A DNA stretch of 64,000 nucleotides from Zhouia amylolytica (GCF_900116365.1 NZ_FPAG01000007.1:124001-188000); one strand, 5' to 3'. Counted from the stretch's first letter, positions 7,146 through 16,468 are shown. Program-made: numbers and translations. Notes: generated by a model not told the origin, from the sequence alone.

Positions 7146-9575
7146 TTACCCCTTAAATGAATCGTTTATGTTATTTATATCTATGAAATATACAAGTCTT
7201 AACGATAAGGTATGCTGGTTATTTTGTTTAAATAAGTTTTGAAGACTATTACCATAGCTCAGATCAGAGAACCTATCATTATTGAAGATAGCATGTCTGT
7301 AGAGTATAACAGCTTCACTTCCCGGAGCAAACCGCCAATTAAATTTCAAATCGATGTTCCAGATATTAAAATTTGTGTTCGGATTGTTATTTTCTATATC
7401 GTAATTATATGGCGTCCTGGTTCCATCATTATTTAATATGAAAAATTGTTGATCTCCATAATTGGCTACACTCCAGAAATTTCTGAATTTTATATTGATG
7501 GCCTTATAGGGATCAAAATTATAACTTGCATTTAAAGCGTTTTCGACGCTTTGAATATCTCTTTGTCCAATATAAATATGAGCCTCATCGTGGCCAACAT
7601 AACCAAAATCATTATTGTGCCAAGCCATACTGGTTTCCCAAAGCATAAAAAAGCGATCTGAAAAACGATAACGCGGAAGAATACTTATTTCAAAGAAATC
7701 CTGATCCTCTTCAAACCATGTTCTTGCTTCGGAACGGATATCATAAGCAAATTTTTGACGATAATCTGATGATACAAATCCGTTAATTCCTGCATTTTTA
7801 TTATAGGTAATAAACCGTCCATCTACTCTGGGCTCGAAATAATCATCTTTTTCACCATAGTAATCAGCACCAGCTCCAAAGGCAAATCGGGAAGGTTTTA
7901 TAAAGAAAGTGTCAAAACCAAAGGAATCACCAGTAGCAACATTCGGGTCCAATAATCTTCCATGTCTTCCCCAAAATGATAATCTGTACTTATTAAATGT
8001 TTTGGTGGGCTCGAATATCTCATAGCTCAGTTCACTAAATACATTGTTGAAATTATTTTCAAACATAATTCCCATGTCATTACTATCGTATGTTTTATTA
8101 GCCAGGTAATGACCAATAAACCACCTGAATTGACCTTTGGTTTTACTAAATTCTAAATTAGATCTAAATCCCGATTTGAGATCGTTAGGGATACGTACCT
8201 GACTCATTCTGGCACCACCTTCTAAACGATATGAATTGGATTTATTAGAAAGGTCAAACAACAGGGCAGAAACATTAGCATCTCTGAAACCTCCACTTCT
8301 TAATACACTGGTATTAACAACCGAAATTGATGAGTTCTTATTGAATTGCTGGTCTAAAACAAAAATATTGTAATTCGCCAAAGATTCAGTAGTGAATTTG
8401 CGTACTTCGTTGGTAACTGTATCCTTAATAATTGCAGCTGTTTCCTGGGTTATAGCATTAAAAACACCAATGCCTAAATTATCTTTGGTGCGCCCCGATA
8501 CTTTTACGGCATTGAGAAGTTTTGCATTAATCGGGTTTTCCAATATCACTTCATTGGCATCCAAGTTATTTACAACTTGATTTCTTCTTGTAGGAGCACC
8601 TCCAATTCGGCGACTGTAAAAAAGATTACCTTTAGCGAACATTTCTGTTCCTTCTATAAAAAACTGTCTGTTTTCATTTAATTCCTGTTCAAAGGGGCCA
8701 AGGTTTAAAATGATGTTATCAAAAGTTGTTTGACCAAAATCAGGAATAAGGGTTGCATCCAGTGTAAAATTATCACTAAGCCCATACTTAACGTCCATAC
8801 CCGCTGAAAAGTCTGTCTTGGTCTCACCCCCAAATGTAGTTACTGCTCCTTGTGTGAAAGGAAACAGCAGTAGTCGAATAGGAGGGTTAATATGCGCTAG
8901 ACCGGTTATTAAACCATTATACTGAGTGATCTGCCCAACTTTTCTGTCAACATAACTCCAGGAATATTGTTCATTTAAGTGCTTTATTTTACGATGAAAG
9001 TTAATACTCCAATTTTGAATAGCTGTTTCCGGGAACCTTAGTGCATTATAAGGAATCTTAAATTCAGCATACCATCCCTTCTCGTCTAATGACATATTAG
9101 CTTTAAAAACCACATTATAACTAAAGTCCTCATTGTTTCCATTAGCTCTCGCATCTCCTATAGTTCCGGCTGAAGTAATGAAAAACCTTGTCTCATTGAG
9201 CCCGTCATCAAGTGTATTTATCGCTATAGCAAATAAATCTGCCTGAGCATCAATATCATCCCGTTGTGTAAATTGACGTAATATCTTTGAGGAATCATTG
9301 TCATACATATAAGCGGCAAAGTATACGGCGTTATCGTCATAAGCCATTTTAACTTCCGTTTTATGCGTATTTCTCTCTAAACTTCCATCATTTACCGGTT
9401 CAAAAAAGAAAAAATCCTTGGCGGGTTCAATAGATTCCCAAACAGGATCATTCAGTATACCATCAATTTTTGGAGGGGTTTCGATACGGTAAGCTTGAAT
9501 TGATTTTCTCTTTTCTTGTGCTTCACTGATAATGAAACATAGAAACCCTAGAAGAGTAAGCGTTAGTCTGTGCAT
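7146..9575 (-). CDS. DUF5916 outer-surface protein with N-terminal CBM9-like domain
   Basis: 809 residues with a signal peptide cleaved after about residue 19 (ISEAQ). Residues 25-215 form a family 9 carbohydrate-binding-like domain, starting with IDGILNDPVWESIEPAKDF, a very common opening for this domain. The remainder, from about residue 230, is the DUF5916 region, predicted to be a beta barrel of alternating aromatic strands; the end (RLVYFIDINN) is close to the C-terminal edge of an outer-membrane strand. Function is unknown; some family members sit beside peptidases or polysaccharide loci. It is a single-gene unit here. Expected in the outer membrane. Confidence 0.85.
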   Translation of the reverse strand: MHRLTLTLLGFLCFIISEAQEKRKSIQAYRIETPPKIDGILNDPVWESIEPAKDFFFFEPVNDGSLERNTHKTEVKMAYDDNAVYFAAYMYDNDSSKILRQFTQRDDIDAQADLFAIAINTLDDGLNETRFFITSAGTIGDARANGNNEDFSYNVVFKANMSLDEKGWYAEFKIPYNALRFPETAIQNWSINFHRKIKHLNEQYSWSYVDRKVGQITQYNGLITGLAHINPPIRLLLFPFTQGAVTTFGGETKTDFSAGMDVKYGLSDNFTLDATLIPDFGQTTFDNIILNLGPFEQELNENRQFFIEGTEMFAKGNLFYSRRIGGAPTRRNQVVNNLDANEVILENPINAKLLNAVKVSGRTKDNLGIGVFNAITQETAAIIKDTVTNEVRKFTTESLANYNIFVLDQQFNKNSSISVVNTSVLRSGGFRDANVSALLFDLSNKSNSYRLEGGARMSQVRIPNDLKSGFRSNLEFSKTKGQFRWFIGHYLANKTYDSNDMGIMFENNFNNVFSELSYEIFEPTKTFNKYRLSFWGRHGRLLDPNVATGDSFGFDTFFIKPSRFAFGAGADYYGEKDDYFEPRVDGRFITYNKNAGINGFVSSDYRQKFAYDIRSEARTWFEEDQDFFEISILPRYRFSDRFFMLWETSMAWHNNDFGYVGHDEAHIYIGQRDIQSVENALNASYNFDPYKAINIKFRNFWSVANYGDQQFFILNNDGTRTPYNYDIENNNPNTNFNIWNIDLKFNWRFAPGSEAVILYRHAIFNNDRFSDLSYGNSLQNLFKQNNQHTLSLRLVYFIDINNINDSFKG

Positions 9576-9711
9576 AGTTAGTTGTAAAGTTTAACAAAAC
9601 TATAAGACTGATTAACGATGCTGTCTTAAATAAACGTTAAAATAAATCACAGTTATTTAGTATATTTATTAATTATAACACGAAATTTAAATAAAGTTTA
9701 TTTAGTTTGGT

Positions 9712-10269
9712 ATGCCTATATCCAATTTAAGTTATGTTGTCTTTGCGGGAGGATGCTTTTGGTGTACCGAAGCAATCTTTAACAGACTTGAAGGTGTAAA
9801 AAGTGTTGTTTCCGGTTATACTGGCGGTAAAACCAAAAATCCTTCTTATCAGGTGGTTAATGAAGGTAGTTCAGGTCACGTTGAAGCCGTTAAAATATTT
9901 TATAATGAGAATGTTATTTCTTTTCTTACATTAATGGAAATATTTTTTGCCACACATGATCCAACAACACTGAATCAACAAGGAGTCAATAAAGGAACGC
10001 AATTTAGATCTGTTATTTTCTACGCTGATAATAATCAAAAAGAACAAGCCGCCTCTTTCATTAAATTATTAAATGATGAAAAGGTATTTCAAAATCCGGT
10101 TATTACGACAGTAGAGCCACTAAGTGATTTTTATAATGCTGAAAAAGAACACCAAAATTATTTTGAAAATCATCCAGAAGAGGAATACTGTAGAGTGGTA
10201 ATAAAATCTAAAATTGAAAATTTAAAACATTATTATGCTAATAAATTAAAAGATAAACATGCCATATAA
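9712..10269 (+). CDS. msrA: Peptide-methionine (S)-S-oxide reductase
   Basis: 185 residues with the MsrA motif G14-C-F-W-C18; C15 is the catalytic cysteine that attacks methionine-S-sulfoxide, and C18 is nearby. Further conserved blocks are [26 protein letters not shown] and [14 protein letters not shown], and EKEHQNYF near the C terminus. The enzyme repairs oxidised methionine in the cytoplasm using thioredoxin. No signal peptide and no MsrB fusion. The 3' end overlaps the start of folE by 11 bases, so the two are translated together. Confidence 0.95.
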   Translation: MPISNLSYVVFAGGCFWCTEAIFNRLEGVKSVVSGYTGGKTKNPSYQVVNEGSSGHVEAVKIFYNENVISFLTLMEIFFATHDPTTLNQQGVNKGTQFRSVIFYADNNQKEQAASFIKLLNDEKVFQNPVITTVEPLSDFYNAEKEHQNYFENHPEEEYCRVVIKSKIENLKHYYANKLKDKHAI

Positions 10270-10855
10270 AAATATAGAAGAATATAACATTAAAATTACG
10301 GATGAAGTCCGTGAGCGTTATAAACATATTATAGAAGAATTAGGAGAAGATACAGCCAGAGAAGGTTTAGTTAAAACTCCTGAAAGAGCAGCCAAAGCCA
10401 TGATGTTCTTAACTCAAGGTTATCATCAGGATGCGAAAGCGATTCTGGAAAGTGCTATGTTTAGTGAGAATTATAATGAAATGATTATCATTAAAGATAT
10501 TGAAGTATACTCTCTATGTGAACATCACATGCTTCCTTTTTTTGGTAAAGCTCATATTGCTTACATCCCTAATGGAAAAATTGTAGGTTTGAGTAAGATT
10601 CCTAAGGTGGTTGATGTTTTTGCAAGAAGGCTGCAAGTTCAAGAACGACTTACCAAGGAAATTTTAGAATCCATTGATGATGCCTTAAGACCACAAGGTG
10701 TTGCAGTGGTTATAGAAGCTGCACATCTATGCATGATGATGAGAGGTGTACAAAAACAAAATTCAGTAACCACGACTTCTGGTTTTAAGGGCCAGTTTGA
10801 AAAGAATGAAACCAGAAATGAATTTTTAAAATTAATCAGTTCAGATTTACGTTAA
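10259..10855 (+). CDS. folE: GTP cyclohydrolase I
   Basis: 198 residues. The zinc ligands are all present: C87 and H90 in [12 protein letters not shown], and C158 in [17 protein letters not shown] is the helix that contributes to the GTP site. The enzyme converts GTP to dihydroneopterin triphosphate, the first step of tetrahydrofolate (and other pterin) synthesis, as a toroidal oligomer in the cytoplasm. The start ATG overlaps msrA by 11 bases; translational coupling is likely. A small membrane protein follows after six bases. Confidence 0.96.
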   Translation: MPYKNIEEYNIKITDEVRERYKHIIEELGEDTAREGLVKTPERAAKAMMFLTQGYHQDAKAILESAMFSENYNEMIIIKDIEVYSLCEHHMLPFFGKAHIAYIPNGKIVGLSKIPKVVDVFARRLQVQERLTKEILESIDDALRPQGVAVVIEAAHLCMMMRGVQKQNSVTTTSGFKGQFEKNETRNEFLKLISSDLR

Positions 10856-10861
10856 AAAAAT

Positions 10862-11170
10862 ATGTCAGAGAAAAATAAAGGTAAATACAAAAAGTTAGTA
10901 CTAGGTATAGTATTAGATTTAATAGGGATGCTTTCCTTCGTAATACCTGGAATAGGAGAGTTTTCAGATATTATTTGGGCCCCAATGTCCGGATGGATAA
11001 TGACACGTTTATACAAGGGCAGGGCTGGACAAGTAGGGGGAGTGGTTTCTTTTGTTGAAGAACTGGTTCCAGGTCTTGATATAATTCCAACCTTTACCAT
11101 CATGTGGTTTTATACCTACGTTTTTAAAAGAGAAGATTCAGCTAAAGATAAATTAGCAGATGCAAAATAA
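10862..11170 (+). CDS. Small conserved membrane protein
   Basis: A 102-residue protein with hydrophobic stretches near 12-32 (VLGIVLDLIGMLSFVIPG) and 78-92 (IIPTFTIMWFYTYVF). Between them lies SGWIMTRLYKGRAGQVGG. It follows folE by only six bases and precedes a perfect terminator, so it is the last gene of the msrA-folE unit. I recognise it as a type of protein conserved in flavobacteria but know no function; involvement in pterin metabolism would be guesswork. The overlapping reverse-strand frame is a shadow. Confidence 0.75.
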   Translation: MSEKNKGKYKKLVLGIVLDLIGMLSFVIPGIGEFSDIIWAPMSGWIMTRLYKGRAGQVGGVVSFVEELVPGLDIIPTFTIMWFYTYVFKREDSAKDKLADAK

Positions 11171-11198
11171 AAAAGGGCAGTATAATACTGCCCTTTTT
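11170..11198. terminator. Bidirectional terminator
   Basis: A near-perfect palindrome, AAAAAGGGCAGTAT (11170-11183) against ATACTGCCCTTTTT (11185-11198), ends in T on both strands. It lies between the convergent msrA-folE unit and the TonB receptor gene. Confidence 0.9.
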
Positions 11199-11213
11199 CT
11201 TTTCGACTTTATA

Positions 11214-13499
11214 TTAGAAAGGCATATTAATTCCAAAATTAATATTTCGTCCTATATTATATATACCATCTCTTTTTAAACGAGATAAATGCGAATAATA
11301 ACTTTCATCTAATAGGTTATTAACGCTTAAATTAAGGTTGAGTTCTTGTCTGCCCAAGCTTATTTTGCCACCAAGACCTAAATTAAGTAGCACGTAACTG
11401 TTCGTTGGAGTTTCAAATTGACTGGCATTATTCTGATCAAAAACATTTTTAAGGGTAATAAAACCATAACTGTTTTTAACAACCTTTTTATCCTGATCAA
11501 ATTCAACTCTGAAAGTATTAGTTAAGGAGCTAGCTGGTATTAAAGGTAAATATTCACCGGTATTTTGTTCGCCAAATACAATTTCAAAGCTAGATTCAAA
11601 GTGTAACCAATCTATTGGGTGTGGATGCAGATGAAATCCTGTTTCACCACCAAAAAGTTTAGCATCTTCCTGAACATAATTAAATACAGGGTTATCATCC
11701 AGAGTTTCCCCATTCGGCTCCAAAAAGATATAATCATTAATCTTATTGTAAAATCCGTCAAAGAACGCTTCGAAATGTTGATTTTTATACTCCAGGGTAA
11801 AATCAGTTTGCAGGTTGCGCTCGTTGTTAAGGTTTGAATTTCCAATTTCATAACGGTTCGTACCATGATGAACTCCATTAGAAGTGAGCTCTGCCAGGTT
11901 TGGAGCCCTGAAGCCACTAGCTATGTTCAGCCGTAAGTCGATATGATCGGTAAAATTAATTTTTGTACCGAAAGAGGCATTAAAACTATTAAAGTTTTTA
12001 TCTATAGCCGCAATATAATGTTCATCAGTAATTTCACCATGTGCGTCAGTATCAATAGATCTGATATCGTAACGGATACCAAATTGAAAATCAAATTTTT
12101 CTAAATGATAATGTGAAGTAGCGAGCAGTCCGAAGTCGGATGTAGTTGCATCAGGGATCAATATTTCTTCACCAAAATTTTTATTAGTCTGATACATTCC
12201 CTGCACTCCAATGATAGTTTCAAAGTTTCCTAACTTAGGTAAATTGTATCGTATGTTATAATTGAAGGTGTTAAGGTCCATATTCAGAGCCGCTTCTTCT
12301 CCATGTTCTTCTCCATGTTCTTCTTCGAGATGCTCCTCTTCTCCGGGTACCTCTTCTTCTTCATGATGGTGATGTTCTTCAAATTCTTGTCTGTCATTAT
12401 ACGTGTAGCCGAGAATTACATCTAAACTACTGTTATCAAAAAACAAACTTGATTTTGAACTGAAAATATGGCTGGTAATCTCCTGATAAGGCTCTAAAGG
12501 TGTTCTGTCTTTACTTTGTAAACCAACTTCTTCAGGAATGCCTAGTTTAGACTTATTTAAATTGTAACGTATTTCAGATATAAAGTTTCCCGACTGATAA
12601 CCAATTCCTGATTTCAAATCAACTTCGTTAAACCTGGTGTTGGTAACACGTTCTCTAGCTCCTGTTTTATAATCTGCATGTGAACTATAGGTACCACGAA
12701 TCAAAAATTTAAATTTATCTCCTGAAGTTTTAAATCCTCCATTGGTGCTATACCCTAAAGTATTGGTGTAATAATTTAAATTGATATCACCTTCACTACT
12801 ATTGCTGTTAGCAAAGCGCTCAGGGTTCAAATATAATACACCTCCGAGGGCATCTGATCCGTATAAAAGAGAGGCTGGTCCCTTAATAACTTCTACACTT
12901 TCAATTCCGGCATCATTAACTCCCAAACCGTGTTCATCTCCAAATTGTTGGTTCTCTAATCGTATCCCTTGCGTATAAACCAAAACCCTATTGCCACTTA
13001 AACCACGAATAACAGGTTTTCCTATTCCTACACCTGTAGAAACACTTTCTACCCCCGATATATTATTAAGTCCTTCAGCAAGGGTTAGCGCACCTTCAGC
13101 TTTTAATTTGGAAATACTTGCGCGTTCTACTTTCATTACATTATCGCTTTGTAGTTTATGAAATGGAGTAGAAACTATAACCTCCTCCATCTCTATAGCG
13201 GATGGATTGAGGCTAATAGAAAGTTGATTAGTTAATCCCGTTTTTACATTGGATGTAAAAGTGGTAAAACCTACCGATGAAACCACTAATTTGTATGTGC
13301 CGTCAGGAAGGTTTTCTATGGTAAAGGAACCTTTACTGTCAGTTTCTGTTCCCTTTTCAAGTTGAGGAAAGTAAACAGAAGCGAAAGGAATTCCATTAGT
13401 TGTTTTAGCATCTGTAACAACCCCCTTTATAGTGTTTTGAGAATGGGCTGCATGAATTGTAATCACACCTAATAGTATGATTTGTATAAAATTTTTCAT
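11214..13499 (-). CDS. TonB-dependent receptor with His/Glu-rich loop, candidate metal receptor
   Basis: 761 residues: signal peptide to about residue 20 (AAHSQ), a CarboxypepD_reg-like domain (about 22-105, GVVTDAKTTNGIPFASVYFP), the TonB plug (about 115-230, with PVIRGLSGNRVLVYTQG) and a 22-strand barrel ending in INFGINMPF. An extracellular loop contains H376-H379 followed by Glu/His repeats (EEEHLEEEHGEEHGEE, to about 405). Such loops occur in zinc receptors of the ZnuD type, where they bind metal before transport, so a metal substrate (zinc most likely, copper possible) is inferred. It is the third gene after DUF6787 and a small His-containing membrane protein. Confidence 0.88.
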   Translation of the reverse strand: MKNFIQIILLGVITIHAAHSQNTIKGVVTDAKTTNGIPFASVYFPQLEKGTETDSKGSFTIENLPDGTYKLVVSSVGFTTFTSNVKTGLTNQLSISLNPSAIEMEEVIVSTPFHKLQSDNVMKVERASISKLKAEGALTLAEGLNNISGVESVSTGVGIGKPVIRGLSGNRVLVYTQGIRLENQQFGDEHGLGVNDAGIESVEVIKGPASLLYGSDALGGVLYLNPERFANSNSSEGDINLNYYTNTLGYSTNGGFKTSGDKFKFLIRGTYSSHADYKTGARERVTNTRFNEVDLKSGIGYQSGNFISEIRYNLNKSKLGIPEEVGLQSKDRTPLEPYQEITSHIFSSKSSLFFDNSSLDVILGYTYNDRQEFEEHHHHEEEEVPGEEEHLEEEHGEEHGEEAALNMDLNTFNYNIRYNLPKLGNFETIIGVQGMYQTNKNFGEEILIPDATTSDFGLLATSHYHLEKFDFQFGIRYDIRSIDTDAHGEITDEHYIAAIDKNFNSFNASFGTKINFTDHIDLRLNIASGFRAPNLAELTSNGVHHGTNRYEIGNSNLNNERNLQTDFTLEYKNQHFEAFFDGFYNKINDYIFLEPNGETLDDNPVFNYVQEDAKLFGGETGFHLHPHPIDWLHFESSFEIVFGEQNTGEYLPLIPASSLTNTFRVEFDQDKKVVKNSYGFITLKNVFDQNNASQFETPTNSYVLLNLGLGGKISLGRQELNLNLSVNNLLDESYYSHLSRLKRDGIYNIGRNINFGINMPF

Positions 13500-13565
13500 T
13501 AATTTTTAAAATCTTAGAGTTTATTATATAGTAAGTTGTTTTCTTTTTAATAAAAGAAAACTTAA

Positions 13566-13916
13566 TTATGCCCGAGAATTATGAACAAAACTCGGTGGAC
13601 CTCTAAGATAAAAGTGAAGTGCCTGGTATTCGCTTAAATATGAATAATAATTGAATGTATTAACGGTAGGTAAAACGAGGTCTTCTAATTCAAAAACCTT
13701 TGGAATCAGGTCAACATAGTAATTCGACTTGAACTTGAAAATCTCGCACTCCACATCTTTTTTATGGAAGTGTGTAGAGTCAAAATCATAACATTCAAAA
13801 TGATTATGTTCAAGAAGACTATGGGCAACACTTAAAATAGTGGGAAAAAAAAGAATTCCACTTAAGGCAAAGCTAAAAGCAAATAAAACAATATGTTTAA
13901 TGAGTCTTTGTCTCAT
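13566..13916 (-). CDS. Small His/Cys-containing membrane protein upstream of the TonB receptor
   Basis: 116 residues with one N-terminal hydrophobic segment (about 9-30) and then a stretch rich in metal-ligand residues, VAHSLLEHNHFECYDFD and THFHKKDVECEIF. The C terminus reads YLRGPPSFVHNSRA; a terminal LRGPPS is something I recall from small proteins next to flavobacterial TonB receptors, but it has no named domain I am sure of. It overlaps the DUF6787 gene by four bases and the receptor follows after about 65 bases. Position and composition suggest a role in the same metal-related uptake; this is inference. Confidence 0.72.
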   Translation of the reverse strand: MRQRLIKHIVLFAFSFALSGILFFPTILSVAHSLLEHNHFECYDFDSTHFHKKDVECEIFKFKSNYYVDLIPKVFELEDLVLPTVNTFNYYSYLSEYQALHFYLRGPPSFVHNSRA

Positions 13917-14209
13917 TTAAGTTTAATTCCTATTCTTTTAAGCATTTTTTTTTCAAAACCCCAGAAAAATTGAAATTGTCCAAATACCCAACCAAAAAAC
14001 ACCAGTAAAACCTGGTAAATAGGGAATATAAGAACAATTCGAAGCATCCAGTAAATCCACGGATTGGTAGTTTCTTGCCTCAAAGTTAACAGTTCCATTA
14101 GCGGTCCTGCTAATTTTGCAGCACTACTACCCGTGATTGCAAAAACCAACAAAATAACAAAAAGCTGAATATTAGATTTAATATTCCAACGTTGTTTCAG
14201 TTTTTCCAT
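13913..14209 (-). CDS. DUF6787 family membrane protein
   Basis: 98 residues matching DUF6787: KLKQRWNIKSNIQLFVILLVF at the start, two membrane helices (about 15-35 and 50-75), and the aromatic GQFQFFWGFEKKMLKRI near the end, typical of this family found widely in flavobacteria. No reaction is known. The stop overlaps the start of the small His-containing protein (ATGA), so the two are coupled and probably share a transcript with the TonB receptor. Confidence 0.8.
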   Translation of the reverse strand: MEKLKQRWNIKSNIQLFVILLVFAITGSSAAKLAGPLMELLTLRQETTNPWIYWMLRIVLIFPIYQVLLVFFGWVFGQFQFFWGFEKKMLKRIGIKLK

Positions 14210-14238
14210 GTGTGCAATTTGAGGGCAAAGATAGGGTT

Positions 14239-14691
14239 TTAATTAATACGAGGATAGAATGGCCCTAATCGTTGATTGTACTTCCTTTGAAAATAAATGA
14301 AGTAGTTGTACAATTGATAATTCGCCTCATACCCGTAATCAATATCCGATCTGTAATCAATTTGCATTTCATAAAGATTAGGACTGTAGCGCATAGGTTG
14401 CATCACCCTTTGATTCCAGTTAATGACATAAATTTGATTACGATTCTCTAAATAGTTTTGAGAATAAAAACCACGAGGTTTGGCTATACTATTCAGCCAC
14501 GTATAAAATCCCGGATCTATAATAATGATTTCATATTCTAAACTATCATTGGCAATTTTGACAGTATCTTGTGGGCTTTCTTTCGTGTTAAAGGCTGATT
14601 TTTCCTCTTCGGAGATGTTCAGCGCTTCCTTTGAAGAAGAACAACCCCAAATTAGCATGAATAAAAATAATATAGATACGATGTACTTCAT
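14239..14691 (-). CDS. DUF6146 family lipoprotein
   Basis: 150 residues with a lipoprotein signal (lipobox LIWG-C17 followed by SSSK). The mature part carries DPGFYTWLNS, the hallmark near residue 60, and an aromatic C terminus with YNYFIYFQRKYNQRLGPFYPR. I recognise it as DUF6146, a flavobacterial family of unknown function, predicted to be lipid-anchored facing the periplasm. It ends 29 bases before the DUF6787 gene and may be the first gene of the receptor operon, although the gap is compatible with a separate promoter. Confidence 0.72.
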   Translation of the reverse strand: MKYIVSILFLFMLIWGCSSSKEALNISEEEKSAFNTKESPQDTVKIANDSLEYEIIIIDPGFYTWLNSIAKPRGFYSQNYLENRNQIYVINWNQRVMQPMRYSPNLYEMQIDYRSDIDYGYEANYQLYNYFIYFQRKYNQRLGPFYPRIN

Positions 14692-14721
14692 AATTGAGGC
14701 CTTTTATTAAAGATACAAAAA

Positions 14722-14743
14722 AAGCCGAACATGATGTCGGCTT
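14722..14743 (-). terminator. Hairpin terminator after the DUF937 gene
   Basis: AAGCCGA (14722-14728) pairs with TCGGCTT (14737-14743); on the minus strand a T run (A run at 14717-14723) follows. It lies just past the stop of the DUF937 gene. Confidence 0.8.
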
Positions 14744-14764
14744 AAGGCTGTGAATAGGCGAGTT

Positions 14765-15403
14765 TTATTTATTTTCAAATAACCCTCCAAGCATACCTCC
14801 TAAATCACTTTTTTTATTTTTTCCTCCCAAAAACATATCAGCAACATCATCAATAACACTACCATCTCCATCTGCATCCAGAACGGCTGTAATGAGGTTT
14901 TGCTCATGTTTAGGTTGACTACCCATTAAATTACCTAATAAATCATTTATATCATTCGAAGAATTGATTTTTCTGGACCTTTTTTGCTTTCCTAAATAAG
15001 ACATAATTATGGGAGCAGCAATTTTAAGGATTTGCGCTATGGTACCAGAGTCTAACCCTGCTTTTTGACTCAATGCATTTTGTACAGTAGATTGTTTACT
15101 ACCTAAAACATGTCCCAAAATACCTTCACCATCTTGCAGTGAATCATTATCGACACCCCCATCAAAAAAGCTCCCCAGGTTCTCTAATATACTTCCATCA
15201 TGCCTCGAAGAGTCTAAAGCCGTCAACAAACCTTCAGCTCCTTTGGTTGAAGAAGTGTTACGTTGCATAGCACTAAGTAATAAAGGCATTGCAGAACTTA
15301 AGACATCAGCTGTTTTGTTTTCAGGTGCTCCTGTATGAGAACTTACACCATTGATTATTTGTCGTCCCAAATCACTATTCAGTAAATCTAATATGCCAGA
15401 CAT
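14765..15403 (-). CDS. DUF937 domain-containing protein with a Ca-loop-like motif
   Basis: The DUF937 region covers about residues 1-150, starting with GILDLLNSDLGRQIINGVSSH and containing the repeated pattern of helices around LSSAMPLLLSAMQRN and GILGHVLGSKQ. Near the C terminus lies DADGDGSVIDDVADMFLGG, an acidic loop like those of EF-hand or dockerin repeats. I start at the ATG at 15401-15403 (212 residues): the upstream Met at 15442 would place the ribosome-binding region inside the terminator of serA. Function of DUF937 is unknown. It is cytoplasmic (no signal peptide) and separated from serA by that terminator. Confidence 0.82.
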   Translation of the reverse strand: MSGILDLLNSDLGRQIINGVSSHTGAPENKTADVLSSAMPLLLSAMQRNTSSTKGAEGLLTALDSSRHDGSILENLGSFFDGGVDNDSLQDGEGILGHVLGSKQSTVQNALSQKAGLDSGTIAQILKIAAPIIMSYLGKQKRSRKINSSNDINDLLGNLMGSQPKHEQNLITAVLDADGDGSVIDDVADMFLGGKNKKSDLGGMLGGLFENK

Positions 15404-15444
15404 TTTTATTATTTTATTGATTAATAGCACCCTAAGGTACAAAA

Positions 15445-15470
15445 AAAGCCTTTCTTAAGAGAAAGGCTTT
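15445..15470 (-). terminator. Hairpin terminator after serA
   Basis: AAAGCCTTTCT (15445-15455) and AGAAAGGCTTT (15460-15470) form an 11-bp stem with loop TAAG. The minus-strand side continues in a T run. It ends the serC-serA unit. Confidence 0.85.
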
Positions 15471-15493
15471 ATTATTATTAAGTTGTTTAATTG

Positions 15494-16444
15494 TTACTTA
15501 AGGAGTTCTGATATTTGGGTTGCGAGCTCTGTTCCGATTCTATCTTGAGCTTCAGAAGTAGCAGCACCAATATGAGGTGTTAATGATACCTGTGGGTGCA
15601 TTAAGACCTTCATAGCAGGTTTAGGTTCGTTTTCAAATACATCAAGACCGGCAAAAGCTATTTTACCACTTTCCAGAGCATCTAATAAGGCAACTTCGTC
15701 TAACACACCACCACGGGCTGCATTAACAATACCCACACCATTTTTCATACTATCTAATTCCGGTTTCCCGATTACATATTCTTTTTGAGCTGGAACATGA
15801 ACAGTGATAAAATCAGCTTGTTTTAAAACCTCCTCCTTAGAAATGGTTTCGATAGGGAAGTTAACAGACTGTCCATCATAGAAATCAACTTTGATATCTG
15901 CTTTCTCAATAAATGGATCATAAGCAACAACTTTCATTCCTACCCCTAAGGCAATTCGGGCAGTGGCTTGTCCAATGCGACCTATTCCTATAATTCCTAA
16001 TGTTTTACCTCTCAATTCCATACCGCCGGCGTAGGCTTTTTTAAGATCCTTAAAACGAGAATCTCCTTCTAAAGGCATGCTACGGTTGGCGTCATATAAA
16101 AATCTTACGCCACCATACAGGTGAGCAAAAACTAATTCAGCAACTGATTCTGATGAAGCTGCGGGAGTATTAATAACATGTAATCCTTTTTCTTTAGCAT
16201 ATGCAACATCAATGTTGTCCATTCCAACACCGCCACGTCCTATTAGCTTCAAAGAAGGACAAGCATCTATCAGCTCTTTCCTTACTTGAGTGGCACTTCG
16301 TACTAAAAGTCCGTCAATTTGATTCTCATTTATGTAGTTGATCAATTGTTCTTGAGCAACTTTAGTTGTGATGACCTCAAAACCATTTTTTTCTAAAGCA
16401 TCCACACCACTTTTAGAAATTCCGTCGTTTGCTAGTATTTTCAT
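15494..16444 (-). CDS. serA: D-3-phosphoglycerate dehydrogenase
   Basis: 316 residues, the short form without an ACT regulatory domain. The NAD-binding loop GIIGIGRIGQAT is near residue 155, the catalytic Arg in NAARGGVLDE near 240, the Glu in ENEPKP near 270 and the His in SLTPHIGAATSEA near 290, all in the usual order of D-2-hydroxyacid dehydrogenases. With serC 24 bases upstream, the best call is 3-phosphoglycerate to 3-phosphohydroxypyruvate, the first step of serine synthesis. Without the ACT domain, serine feedback inhibition by the usual mechanism is not expected. Confidence 0.9.
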   Translation of the reverse strand: MKILANDGISKSGVDALEKNGFEVITTKVAQEQLINYINENQIDGLLVRSATQVRKELIDACPSLKLIGRGGVGMDNIDVAYAKEKGLHVINTPAASSESVAELVFAHLYGGVRFLYDANRSMPLEGDSRFKDLKKAYAGGMELRGKTLGIIGIGRIGQATARIALGVGMKVVAYDPFIEKADIKVDFYDGQSVNFPIETISKEEVLKQADFITVHVPAQKEYVIGKPELDSMKNGVGIVNAARGGVLDEVALLDALESGKIAFAGLDVFENEPKPAMKVLMHPQVSLTPHIGAATSEAQDRIGTELATQISELLK

Positions 16445-16468
16445 TTTAATTTTGTTTTATGTAGTATT

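Noticed and set aside
10852-11103. 83-codon minus-strand frame opposite the small membrane protein gene
   Set aside because: The plus-strand gene has a tight operon position after folE and membrane-helix pattern; the reverse frame is a shadow.
11612-11917. Long open frame on the minus strand within the TonB receptor gene
   Set aside because: It lies in another frame of the same strand inside a well-supported receptor, with no start context or domain.
12296-12400. Low-complexity DNA as a separate repeat element
   Set aside because: It is in frame and codes for the Glu/His-rich loop of the receptor, so it is treated as part of that protein.
15404-15442. Longer N terminus of the DUF937 protein
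   Set aside because: It would place the start codon at the edge of the serA terminator hairpin; the internal Met gives the normal family start.
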